Assembly (NCBI GenBank): GCA_016931615.1
Contig: JAFGEL010000004.1
Span: 1 to 32,490 of the forward strand
Source of the DNA: Desulfuromonadales bacterium
GTDB taxonomy: Bacteria > Desulfobacterota > Desulfuromonadia > Desulfuromonadales > Geopsychrobacteraceae
Direction: 5' to 3'
Length of the DNA stretch: 32,490 bases
The notes beneath the pieces were generated by a model that was not told where the DNA came from, searched no databases, and worked only from the letters and a program-made list of their open reading frames with translations. A program made the translations under genes and the position numbers. Positions 1 to 8,320 of this stretch are shown here, one piece after another; positions within the stretch are counted from its first letter, which is position 1, and each line of letters begins with the position of its first letter.

Positions 1-63
1 AAAGTTGAGCCAGAACACCACCAATCTGTCCACCACCGATAAGAGCAATCTTTGGTCTCGCCA
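1..63 (-). CDS. mdh: Malate dehydrogenase, N-terminal fragment
   Basis: Only the first 21 codons lie in the window. They read MARPKIALIGGGQIGGVLAQ followed by L, the first strand and glycine-rich loop (GGGQIGG) of an NAD-binding Rossmann fold, as in LDH-like malate dehydrogenases. The enzyme interconverts malate and oxaloacetate in the TCA cycle in the cytoplasm. The ATG at 63 has a strong ribosome binding site, AAGGAGAG, about 6 bases upstream. It lies 74 bp downstream of icd on the same strand, so the two TCA enzymes are probably co-transcribed, with a hairpin between them. A lactate dehydrogenase is possible from so short a piece, but the icd neighbour favours mdh. Confidence 0.8.
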
Positions 64-95
64 TTTTCTCTCTCCTTATGTCGGAAATTTGAAAT

Positions 96-126
96 AGGAT
101 CGGGGTCAGTTCTTGGCCCCGATCCT
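96..126 (-). terminator. Hairpin between icd and mdh
   Basis: AGGATCGGGG (96-105) pairs perfectly with CCCCGATCCT (117-126) around an 11-nt loop. On the transcribed strand it is followed by ATTTCAAATTT, not a clean run of U. It could be a weak intrinsic terminator that lowers mdh relative to icd, or an mRNA-stabilising 3' structure. The stem is certain; the role is inferred. Confidence 0.5.
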
Positions 127-137
127 GCCAGTAAAAA

Positions 138-2360
138 TTACATTGCGTCGATAATCGTATTCAGGGTTGCACTCGGCCGCATGGCTGCGTCAGCCTTAAC
201 CGAATCAGGCTTGAAATAGCCGCCGATATCAACTGGTGAACCCTGGCAGTCGATCAGTTCCTGATCGATCTTCTCAGCGTTCTTACGCAATTCAGCAGCA
301 ACCGGGGCAAAGCGGGCCTTTAATTCAGCATCCTGATCTTGAGCGGCCAATGCTTCTGCCCAGTACAAGGACAGCCAGAAAGAACTGCCGCGGTTATCGA
401 TTTCTTTGACCTTACGTGAAGGCAGTTTCTGGTTTTCAAGGTACTGACCGATACCTTCATCGAGAGTCTCAGCCAAAATTTTGGCCTTCGGGTTGTTATC
501 AGCTGCTGCCGCCTGTTCCAGAGAAGGAACCAGAGCACAGTACTCGCCGAGGGAATCCCAGCGGATATGTCCTTCCTTGAGGAACTGCTGAACATGCTTC
601 GGAGCCGAACCACCGGCGCCGGTTTCAAACAGGCCACCACCGGCCAGCAACGGCACGATCGACAGCATCCGAGCGGAAGTCCCCAGTTCGAGAATCGGGA
701 ACAGGTCAGTCAGGTAATCCCGCAGCACGTTGCCGGTGGCAGCAATGGTGTTCTCGCCCTTGCGAACACGCTCAAGGGAGAACTTCATGGCAGCAACAGG
801 GTCCATGATCTGGATATTCAAACCTGCACTATCAAACTCGGGCAGGTATTTCTCAACCTTCTTGATCATCTGGGCATCATGACCGCGGTTCTTGTCGAGC
901 CAGAACACAACCGGCTCACCGGAAGCCTTGGCGCGATTGACAGCCAATTTAACCCAGTCCTTGATCGGGATGTCTTTGGCCTGACTTGAACGATAGATAT
1001 CACCTTTTGAAACAGGCTGCTCCATCAACACATTGCCGGCGGAGTCGACGACCTGGAATTTGCCGTCAGCCGCAGCTTCAAAAGTTTTGTCATGAGAACC
1101 GTACTCTTCAGCCTTTTGTGCCATCAGACCAACGTTGGAAACGCTACCCATAGTCGCCGGGTCGAATTGGCCGTTTTTGTTGGCGTCTTCGATAATCTCG
1201 CGGTACATGGTAGCGTAGCAACGGTCAGGAACCATGGCGATGGTGTCCTGCAGTTCATCCTGCAGATTCCACATGCAGCCGCCGTCACGCACCACGTTCG
1301 GCATCGAAGCATCAACAATAACGTCGTTCGGCACGTGCAGGTTGGTGATGTTCTTACGGGAATCAACCATAGCCAGAGCCGGGCCGCTCTGGTAACAGGC
1401 ATTGATGTCGGCTTCGATTTCGGCTTTTTTATCAGCCGGAAGCTTGTCGAGACGGGCAAGGATATCACCCATACCGTAGTTCGGGTTGGCGCCGATCGAC
1501 TTCAGGGTGTCAGCGTGCTTCTCGAGCGCATCCTTGAAATAAACCTTAACCGCATGACCGAACATGATCGGGTCGGAAATCTTCATCATCGTTGCTTTGA
1601 GGTGCAGGGAGAGCAGTACGCCCTTCTCTTTAGCCTCTTCAGCAGTAGCAGCGTAGAACTTACTCAATTCAGCAACCTTCATTACCGAACTGTCGAAAAC
1701 TTCGCCGGCCAGCAGTTTGACTTCTTTTTTTACTTCCACGTTACCGGCGGCATCGACGAACTGAATCTTGACAGTGTCAGCTTTGTCCATGGTGACCGAT
1801 TTTTCGGTCTCGTAGAAGTCACCGGAATCCATGTGCGCGACCCGACACTTTGAGGTGCCCGGAGCAGGCCATGGCTTCATCATCCGGTGCGGGTTTTTCT
1901 GGGCAAATTTTTTGACCGAGAGAGCGGCACGACGGTCGGAGTTGCCTTCACGCAGCACCGGGTTAACGGCAGAACCGAGGCACTTGGCGTAACGGGCCTG
2001 CAGCTCTTTTTCTTCATCGGTGGTTGCTTCCTCAGGATAGGTCGGAACATCATAGCCCTTTTCCTGCAGTTCCTTGATAGCGGCCTGCAGCTGTGGGATT
2101 GAAGCGCTGATGTTCGGCAGTTTAATGACGTTGGCTTCCGGCTTTTGAACCAGATCACCCAGCCAGGACAACCAGTCTTCAACTTTCTGCTCTTCAGTCA
2201 ACTTCTCAGGGAAGTTGGCGAGAATACGACCGGACAGGGAAATGTCCTTGGTCTCGACCTCAACGCCGGTTCCCTTGGTGAATGCCTGTACAATCGGCAG
2301 GAAGGCATAGGTCGCCAATGCCGGTGCTTCATCAATTTCGGACCAGATAATCTTTGCCAT
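138..2360 (-). CDS. icd: Isocitrate dehydrogenase, NADP-dependent, monomeric type
   Basis: This enzyme oxidatively decarboxylates isocitrate to 2-oxoglutarate with NADP in the TCA cycle. The ATG at 2360 is chosen because AAGGAGAGTGAC precedes it; it gives 740 residues, the usual size of the monomeric (IDH2) family. An in-frame upstream start at 2393 lacks such a site. Family signatures are visible: PNISAS near residue 87, the substrate loop [25 protein letters not shown], and RDYLTD, which matches the arginine and the two metal-binding aspartates known from the Azotobacter enzyme. The protein is unrelated in sequence to dimeric E. coli Icd. A promoter with an overlapping palindromic operator lies about 90-120 bp upstream, and mdh follows, so this is probably the first gene of a TCA operon. 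Confidence 0.96.
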   Translation of the reverse strand: MAKIIWSEIDEAPALATYAFLPIVQAFTKGTGVEVETKDISLSGRILANFPEKLTEEQKVEDWLSWLGDLVQKPEANVIKLPNISASIPQLQAAIKELQEKGYDVPTYPEEATTDEEKELQARYAKCLGSAVNPVLREGNSDRRAALSVKKFAQKNPHRMMKPWPAPGTSKCRVAHMDSGDFYETEKSVTMDKADTVKIQFVDAAGNVEVKKEVKLLAGEVFDSSVMKVAELSKFYAATAEEAKEKGVLLSLHLKATMMKISDPIMFGHAVKVYFKDALEKHADTLKSIGANPNYGMGDILARLDKLPADKKAEIEADINACYQSGPALAMVDSRKNITNLHVPNDVIVDASMPNVVRDGGCMWNLQDELQDTIAMVPDRCYATMYREIIEDANKNGQFDPATMGSVSNVGLMAQKAEEYGSHDKTFEAAADGKFQVVDSAGNVLMEQPVSKGDIYRSSQAKDIPIKDWVKLAVNRAKASGEPVVFWLDKNRGHDAQMIKKVEKYLPEFDSAGLNIQIMDPVAAMKFSLERVRKGENTIAATGNVLRDYLTDLFPILELGTSARMLSIVPLLAGGGLFETGAGGSAPKHVQQFLKEGHIRWDSLGEYCALVPSLEQAAAADNNPKAKILAETLDEGIGQYLENQKLPSRKVKEIDNRGSSFWLSLYWAEALAAQDQDAELKARFAPVAAELRKNAEKIDQELIDCQGSPVDIGGYFKPDSVKADAAMRPSATLNTIIDAM

Positions 2361-2448
2361 GTCACTCTCCTTGAAATTTAATGCTGATATCAAACGAAAG
2401 AAAGTCTATAACCATGTTATAAACCAGAGTATCCGCACTTCTTAGCGC

Positions 2449-2463
2449 TGTATACAGTATACA
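2449..2463 (-). promoter_or_regulatory. Palindromic operator over the icd promoter
   Basis: TGTATACAGTATACA is a perfect 7+1+7 inverted repeat. It covers the proposed -10 box of the icd promoter, which suits a repressor site. Short palindromes built on TATAC are common among GntR-family operators, but the regulator cannot be named from this window. A metabolic repressor of the TCA cycle is a reasonable guess. Confidence 0.5.
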
Positions 2464-2482
2464 AAGAAAATTTGAGTGTCAA
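2456..2482 (-). promoter_or_regulatory. Putative sigma-70 promoter of icd
   Basis: Read on the minus strand, a perfect TTGACA (2482-2477) is followed after 15 nt by TATACT (2461-2456). The spacer is shorter than the ideal 17, so full activity may need an activator, or a slightly shifted -10 may be used. The box is about 95 bp before the icd start codon and points at it. Confidence 0.5.
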
Positions 2483-2597
2483 GAACCTTTGCGCTTTAGA
2501 GTAAAATTATCTCAATGGCTAAAATAGCGCTCTTAACTCCCTGTTTTCAGGCTTTTTTAAAAAAGATTTTTTTAGGACTTCATAAGCTCTAACCAAC

Positions 2598-2615
2598 AAA
2601 AAACCAGCCGGTTTT
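2598..2615 (-). terminator. Possible intrinsic terminator after the aspS-lipoprotein unit
   Basis: On the minus strand AAAACC, loop GGCT, GGTTTT is followed directly by further T residues. The 6-bp stem is short, but the stem-plus-T layout is right for a terminator about 170 bp downstream of the lipoprotein stop codon and ahead of the icd promoter. Confidence 0.4.
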
Positions 2616-2787
2616 GATCTTTTTGTCTTCAGTGCGGCAATTGTCCGGGATAGCCGCTGAAAGAAAACAGAATTATAGCTCAGATTGCCAACTTCTGGTG
2701 TGCTGTACTTATGATTTATTTATGGGGGATCGGGATTGAGGCAGGAAAACTTTATGCAGGGCAAAGACAGCGCATGGTCGAAGAACG

Positions 2788-3528
2788 CTAAAAAAGGTTA
2801 AGCTCACGAGCCTCCTGGCGGGCAGCGTCCGCGTCATCCCGACTTTTGTCCCGAGGAATGACAAAAATCTGTCCGGCAAAAATCTCCTGGGGATTTTTGA
2901 TCTGATCACGATTCGCCTTGTAAATGAGGGGCCAAAGAAGAGCATCTTTGTAAACTTCAGGGCGGGCGGCCAGAGTTGCCAGATTTTCCCCGGGACGAAC
3001 CTCAACTCGGTCCAGCAGAACGGGTTCCGGGGGTGCGGGGGGAGTTTTTTTTACGACAACTTCCTTTTCAGCGGCTTTTTGTGCAGCGAGCCGAGCAGCC
3101 TGTTTCTGTTGTTCCTGAAGTCTTTTCTCTTGCTCTTGACGAATTTTCTCAAGCTCCTGCTCTTTCTGCAGTTGCTCCAGACGCTTCTGCTCAGCGAGTC
3201 GCTGCTGCTCAAGGGCGAGCTGGTTCTTGCGTTCCAGAGTTATATTGAGTGCTTCAGAGGAGTAACGACGTGCCAATGCCAAGGTCCTCAGAGCCTTACG
3301 GAAATCGCCGTCCCGGACCTGTTGTTCTGCAGCCGTAAGGGCGCTGCTGGCCAGCTGATACTCCCCCGGAGCATGACGGGCAGCTCCGGAAGCGTAGGCA
3401 TGATCAACGACACTGCGCGCATCCTCCAGTTCTGCAACTGGAGGCTTTGCACATCCTGACAAGGCAGCAACAATAAAAACAATCAGCAACAGACGTTTCA
3501 GCATCTGCTCTCTTCTTTTCGCCGGCAT
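2788..3528 (-). CDS. LysM-domain lipoprotein with DUF4398-like N-terminal region
   Basis: The 246-residue protein starts with a lipoprotein signal peptide ending in the lipobox LSGC (cysteine at residue 26), so it should be lipid-anchored in the envelope. Residues about 30-105 resemble the helical DUF4398 domain. Residues about 105-160 are a Gln/Glu/Lys-rich coiled coil. Residues about 172-230 are a LysM peptidoglycan-binding module (VRPGENLATLAA ... IFAGQIFVIPR). A structural or cell-wall-associated role is likely; no enzyme motif is seen. It begins 15 bp after the aspS stop, with AAGGAG lying only 3 nt before the first ATG. A second ATG at 3504 would give a more compact signal peptide and may be the real start. 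Confidence 0.82.
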   Translation of the reverse strand: MPAKRREQMLKRLLLIVFIVAALSGCAKPPVAELEDARSVVDHAYASGAARHAPGEYQLASSALTAAEQQVRDGDFRKALRTLALARRYSSEALNITLERKNQLALEQQRLAEQKRLEQLQKEQELEKIRQEQEKRLQEQQKQAARLAAQKAAEKEVVVKKTPPAPPEPVLLDRVEVRPGENLATLAARPEVYKDALLWPLIYKANRDQIKNPQEIFAGQIFVIPRDKSRDDADAARQEARELNLF

Positions 3529-3543
3529 ACGCTCCTTAGAGCA

Positions 3544-5331
3544 TTACTTCTGCTGGGCACGTAAGCGGATACCGAGTTCCTGAAGCTGCTTGTCGGCAAC
3601 TTCATTCGGTGCATCCGATAACAGGCAGGTTGCTTTTTGCGTTTTTGGAAAAGCAATAACGTCACGAATTGAATCTGCCCCGGTCAGGATCATCATAATC
3701 CGGTCAAGACCGAAAGCAATGCCGCCATGCGGAGGCGCACCAAAATTCAGCGCGTCAAGTAAAAAGCCGAACTTCTCCTGCGCTTCATCCTGACCGATGC
3801 CGAGCAGTTCAAACATTCGTGACTGCACCGCTTGATCATGAATACGAATACTCCCGCCACCGATTTCCGAGCCGTTGAGCACAAGGTCATACGCTTGTGC
3901 ACGTGCCTTACCGGGATCACTATCCAGCAAGGGAATGTCTTCCTCCAGCGGGGCCGTAAAGGGGTGATGGACGGCCACATGGCGACGTGCTTCACCATCC
4001 CATTCCAAAAGCGGGAAGTCTGTCACCCAAACGAATTTGTAGTCGTCTTTCCTGGTCAGACCGAGCTTATGACCCAGATGGCCCCGCAGTCTCCCAAGGG
4101 CTTCGTTTGCTACGGCCGGGGTGTCGGCCATAAACATCAACAGATCACCAACTTCAGCATCCAGCACCTGATTCAATTCCGCCAACTCAGCCTCATTGAA
4201 GAATTTTGCAATCGGCGATTGCCAGCCATTTTCCGTCACCTTGACCCAGGCAAGGCCCTTAGCGCCATAAATCTTGACGAAATCCGTCAGATCATCCAGC
4301 TCCTTGCGTGAAAAACTTGAACAGCCTTTGGCATTTAGAGCCTTGACCAGCCCTCCACCGGAGGCAACGTCGGCAAACACCTTGAACTGCGAAGCGGCAA
4401 CCCGGCTGGTGATATCAACCAGTTCGAGACCAAAACGCAGATCTGGGTTATCAACGCCAAAACGGTCAAGAGCTTCAGCATAGGACAACCGTGCCATCGG
4501 CAGACTGACATCGACACCAAGAGCTTCGTGGAAAATTTTGGCGATCAAACCCTCCATGACATCCATGACATCATTCCGATCAACGAAGCTCAACTCACAG
4601 TCAATCTGGGTGAATTCCGGCTGCCGGTCGGCGCGCAAATCCTCATCACGAAAACATTTAACGATCTGAAAGTAACGGTCAAAACCTGAAACCATCAGTA
4701 ATTGCTTGAACAGTTGGGGAGATTGGGGAAGAGCGTAGAAATTCCCCGTATTAACACGGCTCGGCACCAGATAATCCCGCGCCCCTTCCGGAGTGCTTTT
4801 GGTCAGAACCGGAGTTTCAACTTCGATAAAGCCCTGACTGTCGAGATAATTGCGCACCGTTTTGGCGACCAGGTGACGCATCATCAGATTGCCCTGCAAA
4901 GCCGGCCGACGCAAATCCAGGTAACGATATTTCAAACGAATGTTTTCCGCCACCTCGGTATATTCATCAAGCATGAAGGGCGGCGTTTCAGAACGATTCA
5001 ATATCGCAAGTTCAGTGACTTCGATCTCAACTTCACCGGTTTTCATCTTCGGGTTGACCGTACCTTCAGGGCGGGGTGAAACCTTCCCCCTGGCCGCTAC
5101 GACAAATTCATTACGGACCTGCTCGGCCTTCTGGTGAGAGGCAAGATCTCTATCCGGGTCGAGCGCCAGTTGGACAATTCCTTCACGGTCACGCAGATCG
5201 ATAAAAATCAGCCCACCATGATCACGCCGGCGCTGTACCCACCCCATCACACAGACATCGTGACCGATCTGATGAGCCGTCAAATCACCACAGCGATGGG
5301 TCCTTTTCCAGTTTCCGAGTTTATCGTTCAA
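3544..5331 (-). CDS. aspS: Aspartyl-tRNA synthetase, probably non-discriminating
   Basis: This is a class IIb synthetase that charges tRNA-Asp in the cytoplasm. At 595 residues it has the full bacterial architecture: an OB-fold anticodon domain (about 1-110), the catalytic core with motif 2 ([16 protein letters not shown]) and motif 3 (GLDRIMMIL), and the bacterial GAD insertion between. Start is TTG at 5331, supported by GGAGG seven nt upstream. The N-terminal domain carries RRRDHGG and RPEG, the histidine and glycine that mark AspRS enzymes also accepting tRNA-Asn (as in Pseudomonas aeruginosa); discriminating E. coli AspRS has leucine in the first place. The lipoprotein gene follows after 15 bp. 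Confidence 0.96.
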   Translation of the reverse strand: MNDKLGNWKRTHRCGDLTAHQIGHDVCVMGWVQRRRDHGGLIFIDLRDREGIVQLALDPDRDLASHQKAEQVRNEFVVAARGKVSPRPEGTVNPKMKTGEVEIEVTELAILNRSETPPFMLDEYTEVAENIRLKYRYLDLRRPALQGNLMMRHLVAKTVRNYLDSQGFIEVETPVLTKSTPEGARDYLVPSRVNTGNFYALPQSPQLFKQLLMVSGFDRYFQIVKCFRDEDLRADRQPEFTQIDCELSFVDRNDVMDVMEGLIAKIFHEALGVDVSLPMARLSYAEALDRFGVDNPDLRFGLELVDITSRVAASQFKVFADVASGGGLVKALNAKGCSSFSRKELDDLTDFVKIYGAKGLAWVKVTENGWQSPIAKFFNEAELAELNQVLDAEVGDLLMFMADTPAVANEALGRLRGHLGHKLGLTRKDDYKFVWVTDFPLLEWDGEARRHVAVHHPFTAPLEEDIPLLDSDPGKARAQAYDLVLNGSEIGGGSIRIHDQAVQSRMFELLGIGQDEAQEKFGFLLDALNFGAPPHGGIAFGLDRIMMILTGADSIRDVIAFPKTQKATCLLSDAPNEVADKQLQELGIRLRAQQK

Positions 5332-5375
5332 AATATGGCCTCCAAATCGTCGTTTTCAACGTTCAAGTTGTTTGA

Positions 5376-5392
5376 CCCGATTGCCGATCGGG
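5376..5392 (-). other. Small hairpin in the hisS-aspS spacer
   Basis: CCCGAT, loop of 5 nt, ATCGGG forms a perfect 6-bp stem in the 88-bp spacer between the hisS stop and the aspS start. No T-run follows, so it is not a convincing terminator. It may have no function. Confidence 0.3.
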
Positions 5393-5419
5393 AATTATAA
5401 GAAGCTCAGGAATCCGCGG

Positions 5420-6691
5420 TCAAGCACTACCCATTGAACCGGAAAGTTTTTCCTGTAAAACCTGCTGTAAAGAGTCCAGGGCAACGGTCTTCTGGGTACT
5501 GTCACACATATTTTTCAATTGAGCCTGACCTGAAGTTATTTCCTCTTCGCCAAGGATCAGGGTAAATTCAGCATTTAACTTATTGGCCCGGCGCATTTGC
5601 GCTTTAAGGCTCTTGCCCTGATAATCCATTTCGGCCCTGATCCCATGGGCCTGCAGCCGCGACATCAACACGAAGGCCCGTGAGGCAGCCTCTTCGCCCA
5701 GAGCGGCAATAAAGAGCTGGGGCACGGCAGGCTGGATTTTCTCCTCGCCCTTCATCAGCACCAGGCGCTCCAGGCCGATCGCAAAACCGATTCCCGGCAG
5801 GGCGGGGCCGCCAAGACTTTCAATCAGGCCATCGTAGCGTCCTCCAGCGGCAACGGCATTCTGGGATCCGAGCTGATCCGTCACCAGTTCAAAAGTTGTA
5901 CGGACATAATAATCCAGTCCCCGAACCATGCGGGCATTGACAGCAAAAGGGATATCCACCGCCTTCAGATAAGTTTGCACCTGAGCGAAGTGCTCGTCAC
6001 AGGCGCAACAGAGATGATCTATCATCGCCGGCGCAGCGGTTGTCGCCGCCTGGCAGGTCGCAATCTTGCAGTCAAGGACACGCAGGGGATTGGTGCGATA
6101 GCGTCGCTGACATTCAGAGCAGAGTTGGTCGAGGCGAGTTTCCAGAAAGTCGATAAGCTGGAGACGATAAGCCGGCCGACAGTCGGGACAACCCAGCGAA
6201 TTAACCTGCAACGCCACAGACTCGATACCGATACGGGTAAAATACTGGTGCAGCATGGCCAGTACCTGGGCATCAATGCGGGCATCTTCAACGCCGATGA
6301 CTTCGGCCCCAAGCTGATGAAATTGACGGTAACGCCCCTTCTGCGGCCGTTCATAGCGAAACATCGGGCCGAGATAGTAGAGCTTGGAGACCGGGTCGAG
6401 ATTGTGCAGACGATTTTGAATAAAAGACCGCATCACCGGGGCGGTTCCCTCGGGACGCAGGGTCAGGGAATTGTCACTTTTATCGTTGAAAGTGTACATC
6501 TCTTTTTCGACGATGTCGGTCGTCTCACCGATTGAACGGCAGAACAGCTCGGTCTTCTCAGGAACCGGAGTTCTGATTTCAGAAAAACCGTAGGTGGTAA
6601 AAACCTCCCGGGCAACCTGCTCGAGAAACTGCCAGGTTTCAACCTCACCCGGCAAAATATCGTTCATTCCCTTGATGGCCGCAATACTCAA
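5420..6691 (-). CDS. hisS: Histidyl-tRNA synthetase
   Basis: This class II synthetase attaches histidine to tRNA-His. The open frame extends upstream to 6778, but the first 29 codons do not resemble HisRS. The TTG at 6691 starts the canonical sequence SIAAIKGMNDILPGE and has AAGGA 8 nt upstream, giving 423 residues, close to the E. coli length. Motif 2 (YLGPMFRYERPQKGRYRQFHQLGAEVIG region), the histidine-specific LDYYVRTTFE and GGRYDGL are all present, followed by the C-terminal anticodon-binding domain. It lies immediately upstream of aspS, so the two synthetases may be co-expressed. Confidence 0.95.
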   Translation of the reverse strand: MSIAAIKGMNDILPGEVETWQFLEQVAREVFTTYGFSEIRTPVPEKTELFCRSIGETTDIVEKEMYTFNDKSDNSLTLRPEGTAPVMRSFIQNRLHNLDPVSKLYYLGPMFRYERPQKGRYRQFHQLGAEVIGVEDARIDAQVLAMLHQYFTRIGIESVALQVNSLGCPDCRPAYRLQLIDFLETRLDQLCSECQRRYRTNPLRVLDCKIATCQAATTAAPAMIDHLCCACDEHFAQVQTYLKAVDIPFAVNARMVRGLDYYVRTTFELVTDQLGSQNAVAAGGRYDGLIESLGGPALPGIGFAIGLERLVLMKGEEKIQPAVPQLFIAALGEEAASRAFVLMSRLQAHGIRAEMDYQGKSLKAQMRRANKLNAEFTLILGEEEITSGQAQLKNMCDSTQKTVALDSLQQVLQEKLSGSMGSA

Positions 6692-6887
6692 AGCAACATC
6701 CTTACTGATACAAGATTTATGGTCTTCGAAAAAACAGCTTTTCTCTGTTGACCGGACAAGCTGAAGAACATACCTCATTTCTGCAGCTTCTTGAAGGGGG
6801 CAAATTGCAATTCAGCAGAATTCTTTTTACTTTGAGTTTCAGCAGAGCAGCTTTACGGAAAAACAGGAAAAATCGGCAGGGCTAAGG

Positions 6888-8267
6888 TTAACCGGGTGGG
6901 GAAAGATCTTCAACTCCGCGGATGATATTGCGTGATTCCTTTCCGGCATACATCGCCCGGTCAGCAAGATCGAGCAACCGCTCCTTCTCTGTCGCATCCT
7001 GGGGATAAGTCGCATACCCCGCGGTCACGGTTACGTAAGAGGATTTCCCCTGATCTTTGAGAAACGCGTGCCCCTCGATGACCCGTCGGATCCGTTCTGC
7101 AACGATTCTGGCAGTTTTTCCATCGGTCTCAACCAGAATGGCCGCGAATTCATCCCCGCCAAACCGGAACAGGGTGTCAACATCACGAACACAGTCACGC
7201 AACAGGTATCCAACTTCCTTTAACGCCGCACTCCCTGCCAGGTGGCCGTGACGGTCATTAATCGCCTTGAAGCGATCCAGATCGAGAAACAACAGAGAAA
7301 ACTGCAACCCATAACGCTGTGAACGTTTGATCTCATGGCTCAATGCAACCTGCATGTAACGATGATTGTAGAGACCCGTCAGGTCATCCGTATACATCAG
7401 TTCCTGAGCATCTTCGTAACGACAGGCGTTTTCAAAACCGAGCAGCACCTGGTCACACAGATAACGCACGTCAGTCAGAGAACTTTCCTCGGCAATTGAG
7501 TCCGACACATCACAGAGGATAATCCCGCCCTTCAGAACCTCCCCGTCACCCAGGGGGAGCATCCACAGATTTTCCCTGCGCTGGTGAATTTTACTCAACC
7601 TCTTGCCGACCTGCGCCTGGGGTTGACTCAACCCGGCAAAGACATCAAGTTCCGGAAGTAGAATATCGACCAACTCCTCAGCAACATCAGCATGAAGATT
7701 CTTCAGCCCGGCAATGCTGGGGGTTGCCCCGTCCTTCAACACAAAAGCGCAGCCCGCCGATGTGTTCATCTCGCGCAGCATGACGTCAAGAGCCTGGGGA
7801 ATGAGTCGCTTGAGATCAATCAAAGATGACAATGATTGCCCGGTCTGAAACAGCTGGATCTGACGCCTCAGGTGGTCATTCTCGGTCAACAGCTTGCGTT
7901 GGTCCAGACAGGCGCGCACAACATGCTTCAGTTCTTCAGGATTGAAAGGTTTGACCAGATAGTCCCGAGCACCGTTTTTCAATGCATCAATAGCTGATTC
8001 GAGGCTGGCATGACCGGTCACCAGAATCACGTCCGGAGGATTTGACATCGCCCGCGCGCGACGCAGGACCTCAAGACCGTTACATCCGGGCATCACCATA
8101 TCGGTCAGGATCAGATCGATCGTTTTCTGTTGAATCAGAGCAATGGCATCATCACCGTTTTCACACACCTCGACCAGGTAACCTTCTTCGGTCAGAAGGT
8201 CACGATAAAGCTTGCGGAAAAACAGCTCATCATCAACAACAAGGATATTTGATTGGACAGAAATCAT
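6888..8267 (-). CDS. Response regulator with GGDEF domain (diguanylate cyclase)
   Basis: The 459-residue protein has an N-terminal receiver domain (1-120) with the acidic pair D12/D13, phospho-acceptor D56 (LILTDMVMP) and the conserved lysine in LVKPF. A central region of about 180 residues looks GAF-like but is not a clear match. The C-terminal GGDEF domain has an intact GGDEF at 370-374 and an RxxD inhibitory site (R361-D364) five residues before it. It should make cyclic di-GMP from two GTP when phosphorylated, with product feedback inhibition. No sensor kinase or EAL domain is nearby, so the partner kinase is encoded elsewhere. A promoter lies just upstream, overlapping the comEC stop. 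Confidence 0.93.
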   Translation of the reverse strand: MISVQSNILVVDDELFFRKLYRDLLTEEGYLVEVCENGDDAIALIQQKTIDLILTDMVMPGCNGLEVLRRARAMSNPPDVILVTGHASLESAIDALKNGARDYLVKPFNPEELKHVVRACLDQRKLLTENDHLRRQIQLFQTGQSLSSLIDLKRLIPQALDVMLREMNTSAGCAFVLKDGATPSIAGLKNLHADVAEELVDILLPELDVFAGLSQPQAQVGKRLSKIHQRRENLWMLPLGDGEVLKGGIILCDVSDSIAEESSLTDVRYLCDQVLLGFENACRYEDAQELMYTDDLTGLYNHRYMQVALSHEIKRSQRYGLQFSLLFLDLDRFKAINDRHGHLAGSAALKEVGYLLRDCVRDVDTLFRFGGDEFAAILVETDGKTARIVAERIRRVIEGHAFLKDQGKSSYVTVTAGYATYPQDATEKERLLDLADRAMYAGKESRNIIRGVEDLSPPG

Positions 8268-8290
8268 AAATTGCCTATAATAATTTCCAA

Positions 8291-8320
8291 CTAATACCAG
8301 TTCTTATTACAAGCTGTCAA
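8291..8320 (-). promoter_or_regulatory. Putative promoter of the GGDEF response regulator
   Basis: On the minus strand, perfect TTGACA (8320-8315) is followed after 18 nt by TATTAG (8296-8291), about 25 bp before the ATG. The -35 box overlaps the end of comEC, so the regulator can be transcribed independently of it. Confidence 0.42.

Larger units (their letters stand above)
2394..2787. other. Intergenic region between the LysM lipoprotein gene and icd
   Basis: This 394-bp stretch has no plausible gene. It holds the icd promoter and operator at 2449-2482 and a possible terminator at 2598-2615. The remainder is AT-rich with no further strong structure that I can see. Confidence 0.6.

Noticed and set aside
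1092-1853. A 253-codon plus-strand frame antisense to icd
   Set aside because: It is opposite a strongly conserved enzyme gene and its translation has no recognisable domain. It is explained by codon bias of icd.
6692-6778. Extended N-terminus of HisRS
   Set aside because: The 29 extra residues do not resemble HisRS, and the TTG at 6691 with AAGGA upstream gives the canonical start.
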